Part shown: piece after piece, positions 26,351 through 41,784 of the stretch
How positions within the stretch are numbered: the stretch's first letter is position 1
How the letters are laid out: every line of letters starts with the position of its first letter
NCBI RefSeq assembly: GCF_007858255.1
Contig: NZ_VFEU01000008.1
Span: 1-64,000 of the forward strand
DNA: 64,000 nucleotides
Direction: 5' to 3'
Origin: Pseudomonas rhodesiae
GTDB lineage: Bacteria; Pseudomonadota; Gammaproteobacteria; Pseudomonadales; Pseudomonadaceae
The notes under the pieces: model-generated
What the model was told of the DNA's origin: nothing
The model's database searches: none
Seen by the model: only the letters and a program-made list of their open reading frames with translations
Position numbers and translations under genes: made by a program

Positions 26351-27547
26351 TTAATCGGCCTGACGACGCAGGAATGCCGGGATGTCCAGGTAGTCCAGGT
26401 CATCTTGCGGATTCGGGCTACGGGACGCCGCAGCACCGGCCTGAGCCTGGTTGCGCATCACGGTCGGACGATCCAGATCGCGGTAGTTCACCGACGGCAG
26501 CTCCTGACGCGCAGGGGCTGGAGCGGCAGCCGCCTGGCTGGCCTGGCTGCTGTGCAGGGTGTTGTCGATGACCTTCACAGGCTTCTCGATCTTGGCACCC
26601 AGACCGGTGGCAACCACGGTGACGTGCAGCTCGTCGCGCATGTCCGGATCGATCACGGTACCGACCTTGACCATGGCGTGCTCGGAAGCGAAGGCTTCAA
26701 TGATGCTACCCACGTCGGAGTACTCACCCAGGGACAGGTCAGGACCGGCGGTGATATTCACCAGGATGCCGCGTGCGCCTTGCAGGTTCACGTCTTCCAG
26801 CAGCGGGTTGCGGATGGCCGCTTCGGTAGCTTCGCGTGCACGGTTCGGACCGCTGGCGCAGCCAGTGCCCATCATCGCCATGCCCATTTCGCTCATCACG
26901 GTACGCACGTCGGCAAAGTCGACGTTGATCATGCCTGGGCGCTTGATGATGTCGGAGATACCGCGAACGGCACCGGCCAGTACATCGTCAGCCTTGGCGA
27001 AAGCGGACAGCAGGCTCGCGTCCTTGCCCAGGATGGTCAGCAGCTTCTCGTTGGGAATGGTGATCAACGAGTCGACGCTTTCAGACAGCAGACGGATGCC
27101 TTCGTCGGCGATCTGCATACGCTTGCGACCTTCGAACGGGAACGGACGGGTCACAACTGCAACCGTCAGAATCCCCATTTCCTTGGCCACTTCGGCAATG
27201 ATCGGCGCAGCACCGGTACCGGTACCGCCGCCCATGCCGGTGGTGATGAACACCATGTTGGTGCCTTGCAGCACTTCGGCAATACGCTCGCGGTCTTCCA
27301 GGGCGGCTTGACGGCCGACTTCCGGGTTGGCGCCAGCGCCGAGGCCTTTGGTCACCGCGGTGCCCAATTGCAGGATGGTGCGCGCGCCGATGCTTTTCAG
27401 CGCCTGGGCATCAGTGTTGGCGCAGATGAATTCAACGCCTTCAATGTTGCTCTTGACCATATGGTTGACAGCGTTGCCGCCGCCACCGCCGACACCGATC
27501 ACTTTGATGACCGGGCTAGCGGGGATGTTGTCTACGAGTTCGAACAT
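26351..27547 (-). CDS. ftsZ: Cell division protein FtsZ
   Basis: 398 residues. The tubulin-type GTP signature GGGTGTGAAP is at about residues 106-115. The N-terminal GVGGGGGNAVNHM loop binds nucleotide, and the T7 loop with catalytic Asp is in NVDFADVRTVM. A flexible Ala/Pro-rich linker leads to the conserved C-terminal peptide LDYLDIPAFLRRQAD, which binds FtsA and ZipA. FtsZ polymerises into the division ring. The gene sits after ftsA, separated by 117 bases that include a repeat, and is likely also transcribed from promoters within ftsQ/ftsA as in other gammaproteobacteria. Confidence 0.98.
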   Translation of the reverse strand: MFELVDNIPASPVIKVIGVGGGGGNAVNHMVKSNIEGVEFICANTDAQALKSIGARTILQLGTAVTKGLGAGANPEVGRQAALEDRERIAEVLQGTNMVFITTGMGGGTGTGAAPIIAEVAKEMGILTVAVVTRPFPFEGRKRMQIADEGIRLLSESVDSLITIPNEKLLTILGKDASLLSAFAKADDVLAGAVRGISDIIKRPGMINVDFADVRTVMSEMGMAMMGTGCASGPNRAREATEAAIRNPLLEDVNLQGARGILVNITAGPDLSLGEYSDVGSIIEAFASEHAMVKVGTVIDPDMRDELHVTVVATGLGAKIEKPVKVIDNTLHSSQASQAAAAPAPARQELPSVNYRDLDRPTVMRNQAQAGAAASRSPNPQDDLDYLDIPAFLRRQAD

Positions 27548-27600
27548 TTTCCCTCTCCTTTCGTTTTCTCTAGTTTTTTCGCCTACTGCTTTACAGCAGC

Positions 27601-27658
27601 TCCAAGTTGCAAGCCATGAGCTGCAAGCTTGAAGCTTGTAACTTGTCGCTTGAAGCCA
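27601..27658. repeat. Repetitive CAAGCTTGAAGCTTG-type sequence between ftsA and ftsZ
   Basis: The ftsA-ftsZ gap contains overlapping iterations of AGCTTGAAGCTTG / GAGCTGCAAG / CAAGTTGCAAG, partially self-complementary. Similar AGCTTGAAGCTTG-type repeats are scattered in Pseudomonas intergenic regions. It is immediately downstream of ftsA and upstream of the ftsZ ribosome site (GGAGAGGG). Confidence 0.5.
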
Positions 27659-27664
27659 ACTTCG

Positions 27665-28927
27665 TTAGAAGTTCCCTTTTACCCAAGCCTGTAACCGCTC
27701 GAACAACGGAGCCTTGGCTTCGTCGTCGCTGCGGTAGCTGTCACGGTTGCTCGGGCCCGACAGGGAAATGCCGTCGGTCTGCTTTTGCAGTCCGTACAAC
27801 AGCAAGCCCACACCGGTGGAATAAATCGGGTTGCGCACCACGTCGCCCAGGCCCCTGACGCCATGGGGCACGCCCAGGCGCACCGGCATATGGAAGATTT
27901 CCTCGGCCAGTTCGACCGCGCCTTCCATCTTCGAGGTGCCGCCGGTCAGCACGATGCCGGCCGGGATCAAATCTTCGTAGCCGCTGCGGCGCAGTTCAGC
28001 CTGGATCAGGGTGAACAGTTCGTCGTAGCGCGGCTCGACCACTTCAGCCAAGGCCTGACGCGACAGTTCGCGCGGTGGACGATCGCCCACGCTCGGCACT
28101 TTGATGGTTTCGCCGGCGCCGGCCAGTTTGGCCAGGGCGCAGGCGTAACGGATCTTGATTTCTTCGGCGTACTGGGTCGGTGTGCGCAGCGCCATGGCGA
28201 TGTCGTTGGTCACCTGGTCGCCGGCAATCGGGATCACGGCGGTGTGACGGATCGCACCTTCGGTGAAGATCGCGATATCGGTGGTACCGCCGCCGATGTC
28301 CACCAGGCACACGCCCAGTTCTTTTTCGTCGTCGGTCAGCACCGAGTAGGCCGAGGCCAGTTGCTCAAGGATGATGTCGTCGATTTCCAGGCCGCAACGG
28401 CGCACGCACTTCTCGATGTTCTGCGCGGCATTGACCGCACAAGTGACCACATGGACCTTGGCTTCCAGACGTACGCCCGACATGCCCAAAGGCTCGCGAA
28501 CGCCTTCCTGGTTATCGATCACGTAGTCCTGCGGCAGGGTGTGCAGCACGCGCTGGTCAGCCGGGATTGCCACGGCCTGGGCGGCGTCGAGCACGCGCTC
28601 CAGGTCGGCCGAGCTGACCTCGCGGTCGCGGATCGCCACGATGCCGTGGGAGTTCAGGCTGCGGATATGGTTGCCCGCCACGCCAACGAACGCCGAGTGA
28701 ATCCGGCAACCGGCCATCAACTGCGCCTCTTCGATGGCGCGCTGGATCGATTGCACGGTGGACTCGATGTTCACCACCACGCCCTTCTTCAGGCCCCGGG
28801 ACGGATGCGTGCCAATACCGACGATTTCGATCGCGCCGTCTTCCCCGACCTCGCCCACCAGCGCCACCACCTTGGAGGTGCCGATATCGAGACCGACGAT
28901 CATTTTGCCGCTTTGCACGTTTGCCAT
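27665..28927 (-). CDS. ftsA: Cell division protein FtsA
   Basis: 420 residues, actin-like fold with ATP-binding segments: VGLDIGTSKVVALVGE near the start, GVCLVDIGGGTTDIAIF (about 201-217) and IVLTGGTSKMEG (about 323-334). The 1C domain characteristic of FtsA lies between subdomains 1A and 2A. The C-terminal amphipathic helix LFERLQAWVKGNF tethers it to the membrane. It anchors FtsZ to the inner membrane and recruits later division proteins. It follows ftsQ after 15 bases. Confidence 0.98.
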   Translation of the reverse strand: MANVQSGKMIVGLDIGTSKVVALVGEVGEDGAIEIVGIGTHPSRGLKKGVVVNIESTVQSIQRAIEEAQLMAGCRIHSAFVGVAGNHIRSLNSHGIVAIRDREVSSADLERVLDAAQAVAIPADQRVLHTLPQDYVIDNQEGVREPLGMSGVRLEAKVHVVTCAVNAAQNIEKCVRRCGLEIDDIILEQLASAYSVLTDDEKELGVCLVDIGGGTTDIAIFTEGAIRHTAVIPIAGDQVTNDIAMALRTPTQYAEEIKIRYACALAKLAGAGETIKVPSVGDRPPRELSRQALAEVVEPRYDELFTLIQAELRRSGYEDLIPAGIVLTGGTSKMEGAVELAEEIFHMPVRLGVPHGVRGLGDVVRNPIYSTGVGLLLYGLQKQTDGISLSGPSNRDSYRSDDEAKAPLFERLQAWVKGNF

Positions 28928-28942
28928 GGGTCCTGCCTCTTC

Positions 28943-29812
28943 TTAATTCTTCGCGACAGCGGGTTGCGCTGCCGTGGGCGCAGCCGGTTCACGCCAGCCG
29001 ACGGCAAGGCCGTTGGCGTAACGCAGGTCGACGCTCGCAATGTTCGTAATCTGTTCTTTCAAGGTTTTGTCGTAGATGGCAATAAAGCGGCGCATCTTCT
29101 CCACCAAGCGGTCGCGTCCCAGCAACAACTCGATGCCCAGGCCGGAACTGCCTGCCCCGGTTGTTAAAAACCAGCTGCCCCGTTCACGCAATTCCAGGCG
29201 TGCAATGGAGAAGCCCAGTGGCCGCAGCATCTGGCTCAAGGCCTGGTACTGCTGCATCACTTGCTGCTGCGCCCGCTGCGGCCCGAACAACTGCGGCAGG
29301 TGCTCGTAGTTGGCCAGCTCACGCGGGGTGAACGCCTGGCCCTGGTTGTTCAACAGCGCCTCGTCGCCCCAACGGGCCACCGGCAATTGTTCTTCCAGGC
29401 GGATCGTCACCTGATCCGGCCACACGCGACGCACCTCGGCGTGGGCGATCCACGGCATCTGCTCCAGCTCCCGGCGCATGCCGGCCAGGTCGATGGTGAA
29501 GAAACTCGCCGCCAGGAACGGGCCGATGCGCTGCTGTACCGCCTGCTGGCTGATGTAGCTCAGATCGCCCTGCACACTGATCTTGGTGATCGGGCGGTCG
29601 GCGTACGGCAGTAGACGCTGCGCGCCTTCATAAGTGCCGAAGCCCAATACCACCAGCAACACCGGCCAGAACAGCGCCTTGAGGAAAGCAAAATTGGCTT
29701 TCGGCAGGCGCGCCGACATCGGCTCTTTAGCCACCATGCGACTGGCACCCCGGGGCACCGGCTTGCGGCTCGGTGCACGTGGGGGCTGATGACGAAGCGA
29801 TGCGCCTTTCAT
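28943..29812 (-). CDS. ftsQ: Cell division protein FtsQ
   Basis: 289 residues from the ATG at 29812, with GAGGC about 7 bases upstream and 4 bases after the ddl stop. The longer frame to 29887 lies inside ddl and is rejected. Basic cytoplasmic N-terminus, one membrane helix (about residues 45-63), the POTRA domain (about 73-142) beginning [19 protein letters not shown], then the beta domain that contacts FtsB/FtsL. It scaffolds the FtsQLB subcomplex in the periplasm. Confidence 0.96.
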   Translation of the reverse strand: MKGASLRHQPPRAPSRKPVPRGASRMVAKEPMSARLPKANFAFLKALFWPVLLVVLGFGTYEGAQRLLPYADRPITKISVQGDLSYISQQAVQQRIGPFLAASFFTIDLAGMRRELEQMPWIAHAEVRRVWPDQVTIRLEEQLPVARWGDEALLNNQGQAFTPRELANYEHLPQLFGPQRAQQQVMQQYQALSQMLRPLGFSIARLELRERGSWFLTTGAGSSGLGIELLLGRDRLVEKMRRFIAIYDKTLKEQITNIASVDLRYANGLAVGWREPAAPTAAQPAVAKN

Positions 29813-29816
29813 GTCG

Positions 29817-32207
<2,391 letters not shown>

Positions 32208-32215
<8 letters not shown>

Positions 32216-33278
32216 GGGCCACCTCCAGGCAGATATCGACCACGGTGCGGGTTGCTTCAGGTTTGGCCAGGCGGCTTGCGGTGCTCGCCATGCTGTTAAG
32301 TCGTTCCGGTTGCATCAAAACCTCGGTCAGGCGTGCGGCCAAATCGGCGGCGCCAGTCGTTCTTTGCGGCAGCAGGAAGGCAGCGCCCTCCCCGGCCAAA
32401 TATTCGGCGTTGCGGGTCTGGTGATCGTCAATCGCATGGGGCAGAGGCACCAGCAAGGACGGCAGACCGGCGGCGGCCAGTTCACTGACGGTCAGCGCAC
32501 CAGCGCGACAAACCACCAGGTCGGCCCAGCCATAGGCATGGGCCATGTCTTTGATGAAAGGCTGTACGTTGGCCTCCACACCGGCTTCGCGATAACGCGC
32601 GGCGGTGACTTCATCGTGGTTTTTGCCGGCCTGGTGAAAGATCTCCGGGCGTAGCTCCAACGGCAGTTGTGCCACGGCTTCGGGCAGCAATTTGTTCAGT
32701 GGTTCAGCGCCCAGGCTTCCGCCCAGGATCAACAGGTGCGCCTTGCGCCCGGCCAAGGCATCGCGAGCGATGCCCATGAACAGCTCGGTACGCACCGGGT
32801 TGCCGGTGGTGCGGCGTTTGCTCGACAAGCCAAAGGTGTTCGGGAACGCCTCACACACCCGCGCCGCCAGCGGCACCAGCAGGCGGTTGGCGGTGCCGGC
32901 CACGGCATTCTGTTCGTGGACGATCACCGGTACACCGGCGAGCCGGGCCGCAACGCCGCCGGGGCCGGTCACGTAACCGCCAAAGCCAAGCACGCAGACA
33001 GGCTTCAACTCACGGATAACCTTGCGCGCTTGCCACACCGCCTTGAGCAACACAAACGGCGCTTTGAGCAAGGACAACTTGCTCTTGCCACGTAGGCCGC
33101 TGACGTTGATCAGGTGCAGCGGCAACCCAGCGTTAGGCACCAATTCGTTCTCGATACCGCGCGGTGTCCCCAGCCAGTGCACCGTGTAGCCGCGGCTCTG
33201 GAATTCCCGCGCACACGCCAGGGCCGGGAACACATGGCCCCCGGTGCCGCCCGCCATGATCAGCACATTAGCGCCCAT
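32208..33278 (-). CDS. murG: Lipid I N-acetylglucosaminyltransferase
   Basis: 356 residues, GT-B fold. The N-terminal glycine loop [14 protein letters not shown] (residues 10-23) and a second loop [12 protein letters not shown] (about 184-195) surround the UDP-GlcNAc site, with [17 protein letters not shown] in the donor pocket. At the inner face of the membrane it converts lipid I to lipid II. Overlaps ftsW by 11 bases at its start and murC by 8 at its end. Confidence 0.97.
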
Positions 33279-34491
33279 GGGTCGGCTCCTCGGCGAAGTC
33301 GCTTTCGCTGAATTCCATCTCTTCGCTGCCCAGGTGGGTGCGACTCTCCCACTCGATACGCAGCAACAAACCCAGGCACGCGCAGCAAATCACCAAGGAA
33401 CTGCCGCCGTAGCTGAGGAACGGCAAGGTCAGCCCTTTGGTCGGCAACAGACCGACGTTCACACCGATATTGATCAGGAACTGGCCGATCCACAGGAACG
33501 ACAAGCCGTACGCCACATACGCGGCGAAATATTGTTTGGCCTTCTCGGCCCACAAGCCGATATACATGCCGCGTACACACACGAACACGAACAGCGCAAC
33601 AGTGCACAGCGAGCCCACTACGCCGAGCTCTTCGGCGAGTACCGAGAACACGAAGTCCGTATGGGCTTCGGGCAGGTAGAACTGCTTCTGTACGCTGTTG
33701 CCCAGGCCAACGCCAAGCCACTCGCCGCGACCGAAAGCGATCAACGCCTGGGTCAGCTGGTAGCCGGAACCGAACTGGTCGGACCATGGGTCGGTAAAGG
33801 TGATCAGACGCGCCATCCGGTAGGGTTGCGCCTGCACCAGAATCGTCACGGCCGCCACCGCCAGCACCACCATCAAGGTGAATCGGAACAGACCCACACC
33901 GCCAAGGAACAGCATCGCCGCCGCCGCACCCATCATCACCACGGTGGCGCCGAAGTCGGGTTCCATCAGCAACAGGCCGGCCATGGGCAACAGCACGATG
34001 AATGGCTTGAAGAACCCCATCCAACTCTCGCGCACTTCCTTCTGACGTCGCACCAGATAGCCAGCCAGGTAGATCACCACGAACACCTTGGCGATTTCCG
34101 AGGGTTGCACGTTGAACGCGCCGAAACCGATCCAGCGCATCGAGCCGTTTACCTCGCGACCGATGCCCGGCAGGATCACCATCACCAGCAAGCCGAACGC
34201 GCCGATCAGCATCAACCAGCCCAGGCGCTGCCAAGTGGCGATGGGGATCATCATGGTCACGATGCAGGCACCGATACCGATCACCAGGTACACCAGATGG
34301 CGGATCATCATGTAGAGGGTGTTGCCGGACTGCACGGCGGCGACTTCGGAAGACGCCGAAGTGATCATCACCAAGCCCAGGCCTAGCAGCGCCAGGCAAC
34401 CGGCGAGCATTGGGAAATCCAGGTCGATACCGCGCCCGGTAATGATCGGCGACGGGTACGGCTTGATGATGTTTCTCAGGTTCAGGTTCAT
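33268..34491 (-). CDS. ftsW: Septal peptidoglycan polymerase FtsW (SEDS)
   Basis: 407 residues with about ten membrane helices. SEDS features include the catalytic Asp in MEPDFGATVVM (about 190-200), PSEIAKVFVVIYLAG and the C-terminal GLLPTKGLTLPFLSYGGSS. It polymerises glycan strands from lipid II at the septum together with FtsI. The acidic C-tail ([16 protein letters not shown]) is cytoplasmic. Overlaps murD by 4 bases and murG by 11. Confidence 0.97.
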   Translation of the reverse strand: MNLNLRNIIKPYPSPIITGRGIDLDFPMLAGCLALLGLGLVMITSASSEVAAVQSGNTLYMMIRHLVYLVIGIGACIVTMMIPIATWQRLGWLMLIGAFGLLVMVILPGIGREVNGSMRWIGFGAFNVQPSEIAKVFVVIYLAGYLVRRQKEVRESWMGFFKPFIVLLPMAGLLLMEPDFGATVVMMGAAAAMLFLGGVGLFRFTLMVVLAVAAVTILVQAQPYRMARLITFTDPWSDQFGSGYQLTQALIAFGRGEWLGVGLGNSVQKQFYLPEAHTDFVFSVLAEELGVVGSLCTVALFVFVCVRGMYIGLWAEKAKQYFAAYVAYGLSFLWIGQFLINIGVNVGLLPTKGLTLPFLSYGGSSLVICCACLGLLLRIEWESRTHLGSEEMEFSESDFAEEPTHGR

Positions 34492-35834
34492 GCCAAGGCC
34501 TCCACGGCGCGAGCGAACAGCTGGCCGCGCTCTTCGTAGTTCTTGAACATGTCCAGGCTGGCACAGGCCGGCGACAACAGAACGGCGTCACCGGGTTGGG
34601 CCAGGGCTTTGCCTTGCAGGACGGCTTCGTCCAGGGAGGCCACGCGAATCTGCGGCACCGCGTCACCGAGGGCGGCGGCGATCAGCTCGGCATCACGGCC
34701 CAGCAACACCACGGCGCGGCAGTGGGCGCCCACCGGTGCCTTGAGATCCTTGAAGTCGGCGCCTTTGCCGTCGCCACCGGCGATCAGCACCAGCTTGCCG
34801 TCGATATCGGCACCCAGGCCCTCAATGGCGGCCAGCGCGGCACCGACATTGGTGGCCTTGGAGTCGTTGTAATAGCTAACACCGTCCAAGTCACGCAGCC
34901 ACTGGCAGCGGTGCTCAAGCCCGGCGAAAGTGCGCAGGGTCGAGAGCATGGCGTCGAACGGCAACCCCACGGCATGCCCGAGCGCCAGTGCCGCCAGGGC
35001 GTTCGATTGGTTGTGGGCACCACGGATTTTCAACTCGCGCACCGGCATCAGGTTCTGGAATTCGAAGGCCAGGTATTTCTCGCCGTTCTCTTCACGAATG
35101 CCGAAGGCCTTGAAGTCGGGTTTGCCCAGGCCGAAGGTCCAGCACGGCAGGCCCTCGCCCATCAACGGACGGCTCAAGGCATCCTGACGGTTGACCACCA
35201 CTTGCCTGGCGCCGCGGAAAATCCGGTGCTTGGCCAGGTGATACGCCGGTAGGCCGCTATAGCGGTCCATATGGTCTTCACTCACGTTCAACACGGTGGC
35301 CACTTCGGCACCGAGGTCGTGGGTGGTCTCCAGTTGGAAGCTCGACAGCTCCATCACGTACAGCTCGATGTCATCGCTGAGCAGGTCCAGCGCGGGTGTG
35401 CCGAGGTTGCCGCCCACGGCCACGCGTTTGCCGGCCGCTGCCGCCATGTCGCCAACCAGGGTGGTGACGGTACTTTTCGCGTTGGAACCGCTGATGGCTA
35501 CAATCGGCGCCTTGGCATTGCGCGCAAACAGGTCGATATCGCCGGACAGCTTCACGCCGTGAGCCGCAGCCGCTTGCAGGGCCGGAGTCGCCAGGGCCAG
35601 GCCGGGGCTCACGTAGAGTTCGTCGGCGCGGCACAGAAATTCGACATCCAGTTCGCCACAACGCACTTCCACGTGCGGGTAGTCACGGCGCAGCGTGACC
35701 AGCTCCGGTGGATTTTCCCGCGTATCGGCCACGGCGAACGACGTGCCCCGGTTCGCCAGGAAGCGAACCAGGGACATGCCGCTCTTGCCGAGGCCGACAA
35801 CGATGCGGAAGTGGTCTGAAGCGATCAGGGACAC
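34488..35834 (-). CDS. murD: UDP-N-acetylmuramoyl-L-alanine--D-glutamate ligase
   Basis: 448 residues. The N-terminal UDP domain opens with FRIVVGLGKSGMSLVRFL. The P-loop is GSNAKSTVTTL (about 115-125); Ala stands where E. coli has Gly (GSNGKST), a substitution I believe is usual in Pseudomonas. MELSSFQLE and the C-terminal HRCQWL, YNDSKATN and GGDGKGADF segments are family hallmarks. It adds D-Glu to the precursor. Six bases separate it from mraY. Confidence 0.97.
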   Translation of the reverse strand: MSLIASDHFRIVVGLGKSGMSLVRFLANRGTSFAVADTRENPPELVTLRRDYPHVEVRCGELDVEFLCRADELYVSPGLALATPALQAAAAHGVKLSGDIDLFARNAKAPIVAISGSNAKSTVTTLVGDMAAAAGKRVAVGGNLGTPALDLLSDDIELYVMELSSFQLETTHDLGAEVATVLNVSEDHMDRYSGLPAYHLAKHRIFRGARQVVVNRQDALSRPLMGEGLPCWTFGLGKPDFKAFGIREENGEKYLAFEFQNLMPVRELKIRGAHNQSNALAALALGHAVGLPFDAMLSTLRTFAGLEHRCQWLRDLDGVSYYNDSKATNVGAALAAIEGLGADIDGKLVLIAGGDGKGADFKDLKAPVGAHCRAVVLLGRDAELIAAALGDAVPQIRVASLDEAVLQGKALAQPGDAVLLSPACASLDMFKNYEERGQLFARAVEALA

Positions 35835-35840
35835 TCGTTT

Positions 35841-36923
35841 CTACCTCAGTTTCAGGGTGGCAAGGCCGATCAGCACCAGAATCACGGTGATGATCCAGAA
35901 GCGGACAATCACGCGCGGCTCGGGCCAGCCCTTGAGTTCAAAGTGGTGGTGAATCGGCGCCATGCGGAACACGCGGCGCCCGGTCAATTTGAAAGACGCC
36001 ACCTGGATGACCACCGACAGGGTTTCCATCACGAACACACCGCCCATGATGAACAGCACGATTTCCTGGCGAACGATCACCGCGATGGTGCCCAGGGCCG
36101 CGCCCAGCGCCAGTGCGCCGACGTCGCCCATGAAGACTTGGGCCGGGTAGGTGTTGAACCACAGGAACCCAAGCCCCGCACCGATCAGCGCGCCACAGAA
36201 CACGATCAGCTCGCCCGCCCCCGGTACATAAGGGATCAGCAGGTATTCAGCGAATTTCACGTTACCCGACAGGTAGCAGAAGATGCCGAGCGCACCGCCC
36301 ACCATTACCGTCGGCATGATCGCCAGGCCGTCGAGGCCATCGGTGAGGTTGACGGCGTTGCTGGAGCCGACGATCACGAAGTAGGTCAGCACCACGAAAC
36401 CGATGCCCAGGGGAATGCTGGCGTCTTTGAGCATGGGCAGAATCAGCGTGGTTTCCACCGCGCTTGGGGCCGTCATGTACAGGAAGATCGCCGCGCCCAG
36501 GCCGAATACCGATTGCCAGAAATACTTCCAGCGGCTTGGCAACCCCTTGGAGTTCTTCTCGATCACCTTGCGGTAGTCGTCCACCCAGCCGATGGCACCG
36601 AACAGCAGGGTCACCAGCAACACCACCCATACGTAACGGTTATTCAGGTCAGCCCACAGCAAAGTGCTGACACCGATGGACGACAGGATCAGCGCGCCGC
36701 CCATGGTCGGCGTGCCGGATTTGGACAGGTGCGACTGCGGGCCGTCATTGCGAACCGATTGACCAATTTGCAGGTTCTGCAGGGTGCGGATCATCCACGG
36801 CCCGAGGAACAGCGACAAACACAACGCGGTCAGCACACCTAGAATCCCGCGCAGGGTCAGGTACTGGAAGACCGCGAAGCCTTTGTGGAACTGTTGCAGA
36901 TACTCAGCCAGCAGCAGCAGCAT
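35841..36923 (-). CDS. mraY: Phospho-N-acetylmuramoyl-pentapeptide transferase
   Basis: 360 residues from the ATG at 36923, whose first base overlaps the murF stop (TAATG). The 9-residue longer frame is rejected because 360 is the family length and [11 protein letters not shown] is the expected start. Ten membrane helices are predicted by eye. Catalytic and Mg-binding residues are in GWVDDYRK (about 112-119), [10 protein letters not shown] (about 192-201) and the HHHFELKGW loop near the C-terminus. It transfers phospho-MurNAc-pentapeptide to undecaprenyl phosphate to form lipid I. Confidence 0.97.
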   Translation of the reverse strand: MLLLLAEYLQQFHKGFAVFQYLTLRGILGVLTALCLSLFLGPWMIRTLQNLQIGQSVRNDGPQSHLSKSGTPTMGGALILSSIGVSTLLWADLNNRYVWVVLLVTLLFGAIGWVDDYRKVIEKNSKGLPSRWKYFWQSVFGLGAAIFLYMTAPSAVETTLILPMLKDASIPLGIGFVVLTYFVIVGSSNAVNLTDGLDGLAIMPTVMVGGALGIFCYLSGNVKFAEYLLIPYVPGAGELIVFCGALIGAGLGFLWFNTYPAQVFMGDVGALALGAALGTIAVIVRQEIVLFIMGGVFVMETLSVVIQVASFKLTGRRVFRMAPIHHHFELKGWPEPRVIVRFWIITVILVLIGLATLKLR

Positions 36924-38293
36924 TAATGTTTCTCCGTACTTGAGCCACACAAGGCCACGACGACGTTTTCCATCACCGCGCTGCGCGATCCCTTGATCAA
37001 AATGGTTGTGTTTTTATCGTGTTCGGCCGCGCCGATGGCCTGGATCAACTCGGCTTGACTGGCGAAATGCCTGGCACCGGGGCCGAAGGCGACGACGGCG
37101 TGGGCCATGTTCGGACCGACGGCGTACAGCGCATCGACTTTGCCCGCCGCGTAGGCACCGACTTCGCGATGCCCCTGCTCGGCCCAGTCGCCCAGTTCGC
37201 CGATATCGCCCAGCACCAGCACCTTGCGCCCGGCGAACCCTTTGAGCAGGTCGACCGCAGCGTTGATGGAAGAGGGGTTGGCGTTATAGGTGTCGTCGAT
37301 CACGCGCATACCGTTGATGGCCAACTGCGCCACGGTGCGGCCCTTGACGGGTTGCACAGCGCCCAGCCCCGTGGCGATACCGAACAGCGATATGCCCAGG
37401 GCATGGGCGGCGGCGGCGGCGGCCAGGGCATTGGCAACGTTGTGATTGCCCAACAGATTCAGCTGTACGTGCTCGCTGCCTGTGGGCGTGTGCAAGGTGA
37501 ACGACGGGCAACCCCGTGCATCCACCGAGATGTCGGATGCGTGGAAATCCGCCGCTGCATTCAGCACAGCAAAGGTCAGGACCTTGCGGCCGGCGGCGCG
37601 GACACGCCAGGTCTCGAAGGCTTTGTCGTCCAGGTTCAGCACCGCCGTGCCCGAAGCGTCCAGGCCCTCAAGAATTTCTCCTTTGGCTTCGACGATCTTT
37701 TCCGGACCGCCGAATTCACCGACGTGAGCAGTACCGGCGTTGTTGATGATCGCGACGTGAGGCTTGGTCAGTGCGACGGTGTAGGCGATTTCGCCGATGC
37801 GCGAGGCACCCAGCTCGATCACCGCCGCCGTGTGTTCCGGGGCCAGTTCGAGCAGGGTCAGCGGCGCGCCGAAATCATTGTTCAAGTTGCCACGGGTAGC
37901 GAGTACCGGGCCACGGGTGCGCAAGACACCGGCGAGCAGTTCCTTGACCGTGGTCTTGCCGCTGGAACCGGTGATGGCAGCCACGGGCTTATCGAACGCG
38001 GCACGGTTGAGTGCGCCCAGTTGGCCCAGGGCCAAGCGGGTATCGGCAACCAGCAACTGCGGCAGGCTCGACTCCGGCACTTCGCGCTGCACCAAGGCCC
38101 CCACGGCGCCTTTGGCGGCGACGTCATTCAGGTAGTCGTGGCCATCAAAGCGCGGGCCGGCCAGCGCAACAAACAGTTGTCCTGGCTGGATGGCACGGCT
38201 GTCGATGCTGACACCGTCGAAGCGGCAGTCGCTCGACAACATGCGGCCCGACAGGGCCTGGGTCAGCTCACTGAAGCGCATCGGCTTAAGCAT
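36923..38293 (-). CDS. murF: UDP-MurNAc-tripeptide--D-alanyl-D-alanine ligase
   Basis: 456 residues from the ATG at 38293, which overlaps the end of murE by 8 bases; an upstream TTG at 38299 is in frame but less likely. P-loop [15 protein letters not shown] (about 107-121), then [15 protein letters not shown] and the C-terminal DTYNANPSS and ILIKGSRS segments. It joins D-Ala-D-Ala to the tripeptide precursor, finishing the pentapeptide. The stop shares a base with the mraY start. Confidence 0.97.
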   Translation of the reverse strand: MLKPMRFSELTQALSGRMLSSDCRFDGVSIDSRAIQPGQLFVALAGPRFDGHDYLNDVAAKGAVGALVQREVPESSLPQLLVADTRLALGQLGALNRAAFDKPVAAITGSSGKTTVKELLAGVLRTRGPVLATRGNLNNDFGAPLTLLELAPEHTAAVIELGASRIGEIAYTVALTKPHVAIINNAGTAHVGEFGGPEKIVEAKGEILEGLDASGTAVLNLDDKAFETWRVRAAGRKVLTFAVLNAAADFHASDISVDARGCPSFTLHTPTGSEHVQLNLLGNHNVANALAAAAAAHALGISLFGIATGLGAVQPVKGRTVAQLAINGMRVIDDTYNANPSSINAAVDLLKGFAGRKVLVLGDIGELGDWAEQGHREVGAYAAGKVDALYAVGPNMAHAVVAFGPGARHFASQAELIQAIGAAEHDKNTTILIKGSRSAVMENVVVALCGSSTEKH

Positions 38294-39748
38294 GGGCAAC
38301 CTCCCAGGCGCTCAAAGCGTGATCAGCCTCGACCAGATCGGAAAAGGCATGCCGCTCGCCGTTGATTTCCTGATAGTCCTCGTGGCCTTTACCGGCCAGT
38401 ACCACCACATCGTCGGCGCTGGCGCCGGCGATCAGTTGGGCGATGGCGGCACCGCGGCCGGCAACGAAGGTGGCCTTGGATACGTCTTTGAAGCCTGCAC
38501 GGATATCGTCGAAGATCTGGCTCGGGTTCTCGCTGCGCGGGTTGTCATCGGTGACCAACACACCGTCAGCCAGACGTTCAACAATCTCGGCCATCAGCGG
38601 GCGCTTGCCGCGATCACGATCACCGCCGCAGCCGAACAGGCACAGTAATTTGCCCTTGGCGTGGGGGCGCAGCGCTTCGAGGACTTTTTCCAGGGCGTCC
38701 GGCGTGTGGGCGTAATCGACCACCACCAGCGGCTGTTTGCCGCCACCCAGACGCTGCATACGGCCGGCCGGGCCTTCCAGCTTCGGCAGTACTTTTAAAA
38801 TTTCGTCGAGGGCGTAGTCCAGGCCCAGCAACGCGCCGATGGCAGCCAGTACGTTGCTCAGGTTGAACCGGCCGAGCAATGTACTGCGCAGGTGATGTTC
38901 GCCCTGAGGTGTCACCAGGGTGGCGCGCACGCCTTCGTCGTTGAACTGGGCTTCGCGGCAATACAGGTAGGCACTTGAATCGTGCAGGCTGTAGCTGATC
39001 AGGCGCGCTTCGCTGTCTTCGGCGGCCAATTGGCGACCGAAGTCATCGTCCAGGTTCACCACCCGGCACTTGAGATCATTCCAGGCGAACAGCTTGGCCT
39101 TGGCGGCGGCGTAAGCCTCCATGGTGCCGTGGTAATCCAAATGGTCGCGGGACAGGTTGGTCATCACCGCCACATCGAACGCCAGGGCGCTGACGCGGCC
39201 TTGATCCAGCCCGTGGGACGAGACTTCCATGGCCACGGCCTTGGCACCGGCCTTTTTCAGGTCGGCCAGGGTCGCTTGCACGGCAATCGGGTTCGGGGTG
39301 GTGTGCAGGCCGCTTTGCAGCGCGCCATAGAAACCGGTCCCCAGGGTGCCGACAATCCCGCAATGCTGGCCCAGCAGGTCAAGGGCCTGGGCAACCAATT
39401 GGGTCACGCTGGTCTTGCCATTGGTACCGGTCACGCCCACCAGGTTGAGGTGGCGGCTAGGTTCGCCATAAAAACGCCCGGCGATATCCGACAGTTGCTT
39501 GGCCAGCCCCTTGACCGGAATCAGCGGCACGTCGGTGATCGGCAGCACGGTGGCGCCTTCGGCTTCATAAGCCACGGCGGCGGCACCACGTTGCAACGCA
39601 TCGGCAATGTGTGCACGACCGTCAAGCTTGCCACCCGGCACGGCCAGGAACAGGTCACCGGCACGTACATTGCGGCTGTCCAGAGTCAGCTCACGAATCA
39701 ATAGGTCGCGACCGGCGTGGGCGAAGATCTTGTTCAAACTCAGAGACA

Positions 39749-39749
<1 letters not shown>
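38286..39749 (-). CDS. murE: UDP-MurNAc-dipeptide--meso-diaminopimelate ligase
   Basis: 487 residues. P-loop GVTGTNGKTSVTQLVAQ (about 104-120). The acceptor-specificity motif is DNPRSENP (about 400-407), the form that selects meso-diaminopimelate, as expected for a Gram-negative. The carbamylated-lysine region and the VVDYAHTPDALE segment are present. It begins exactly at the last base of ftsI and overlaps murF. Confidence 0.97.

Positions 39750-41780
<2,031 letters not shown>

Positions 41781-41784
<4 letters not shown>

Noticed and set aside
26405..29167. Long plus-strand frames antisense to ftsZ and ftsA (404 and 460 codons)
   Set aside because: Same codon-bias artefact opposite ftsZ and ftsA, whose own protein motifs are intact.
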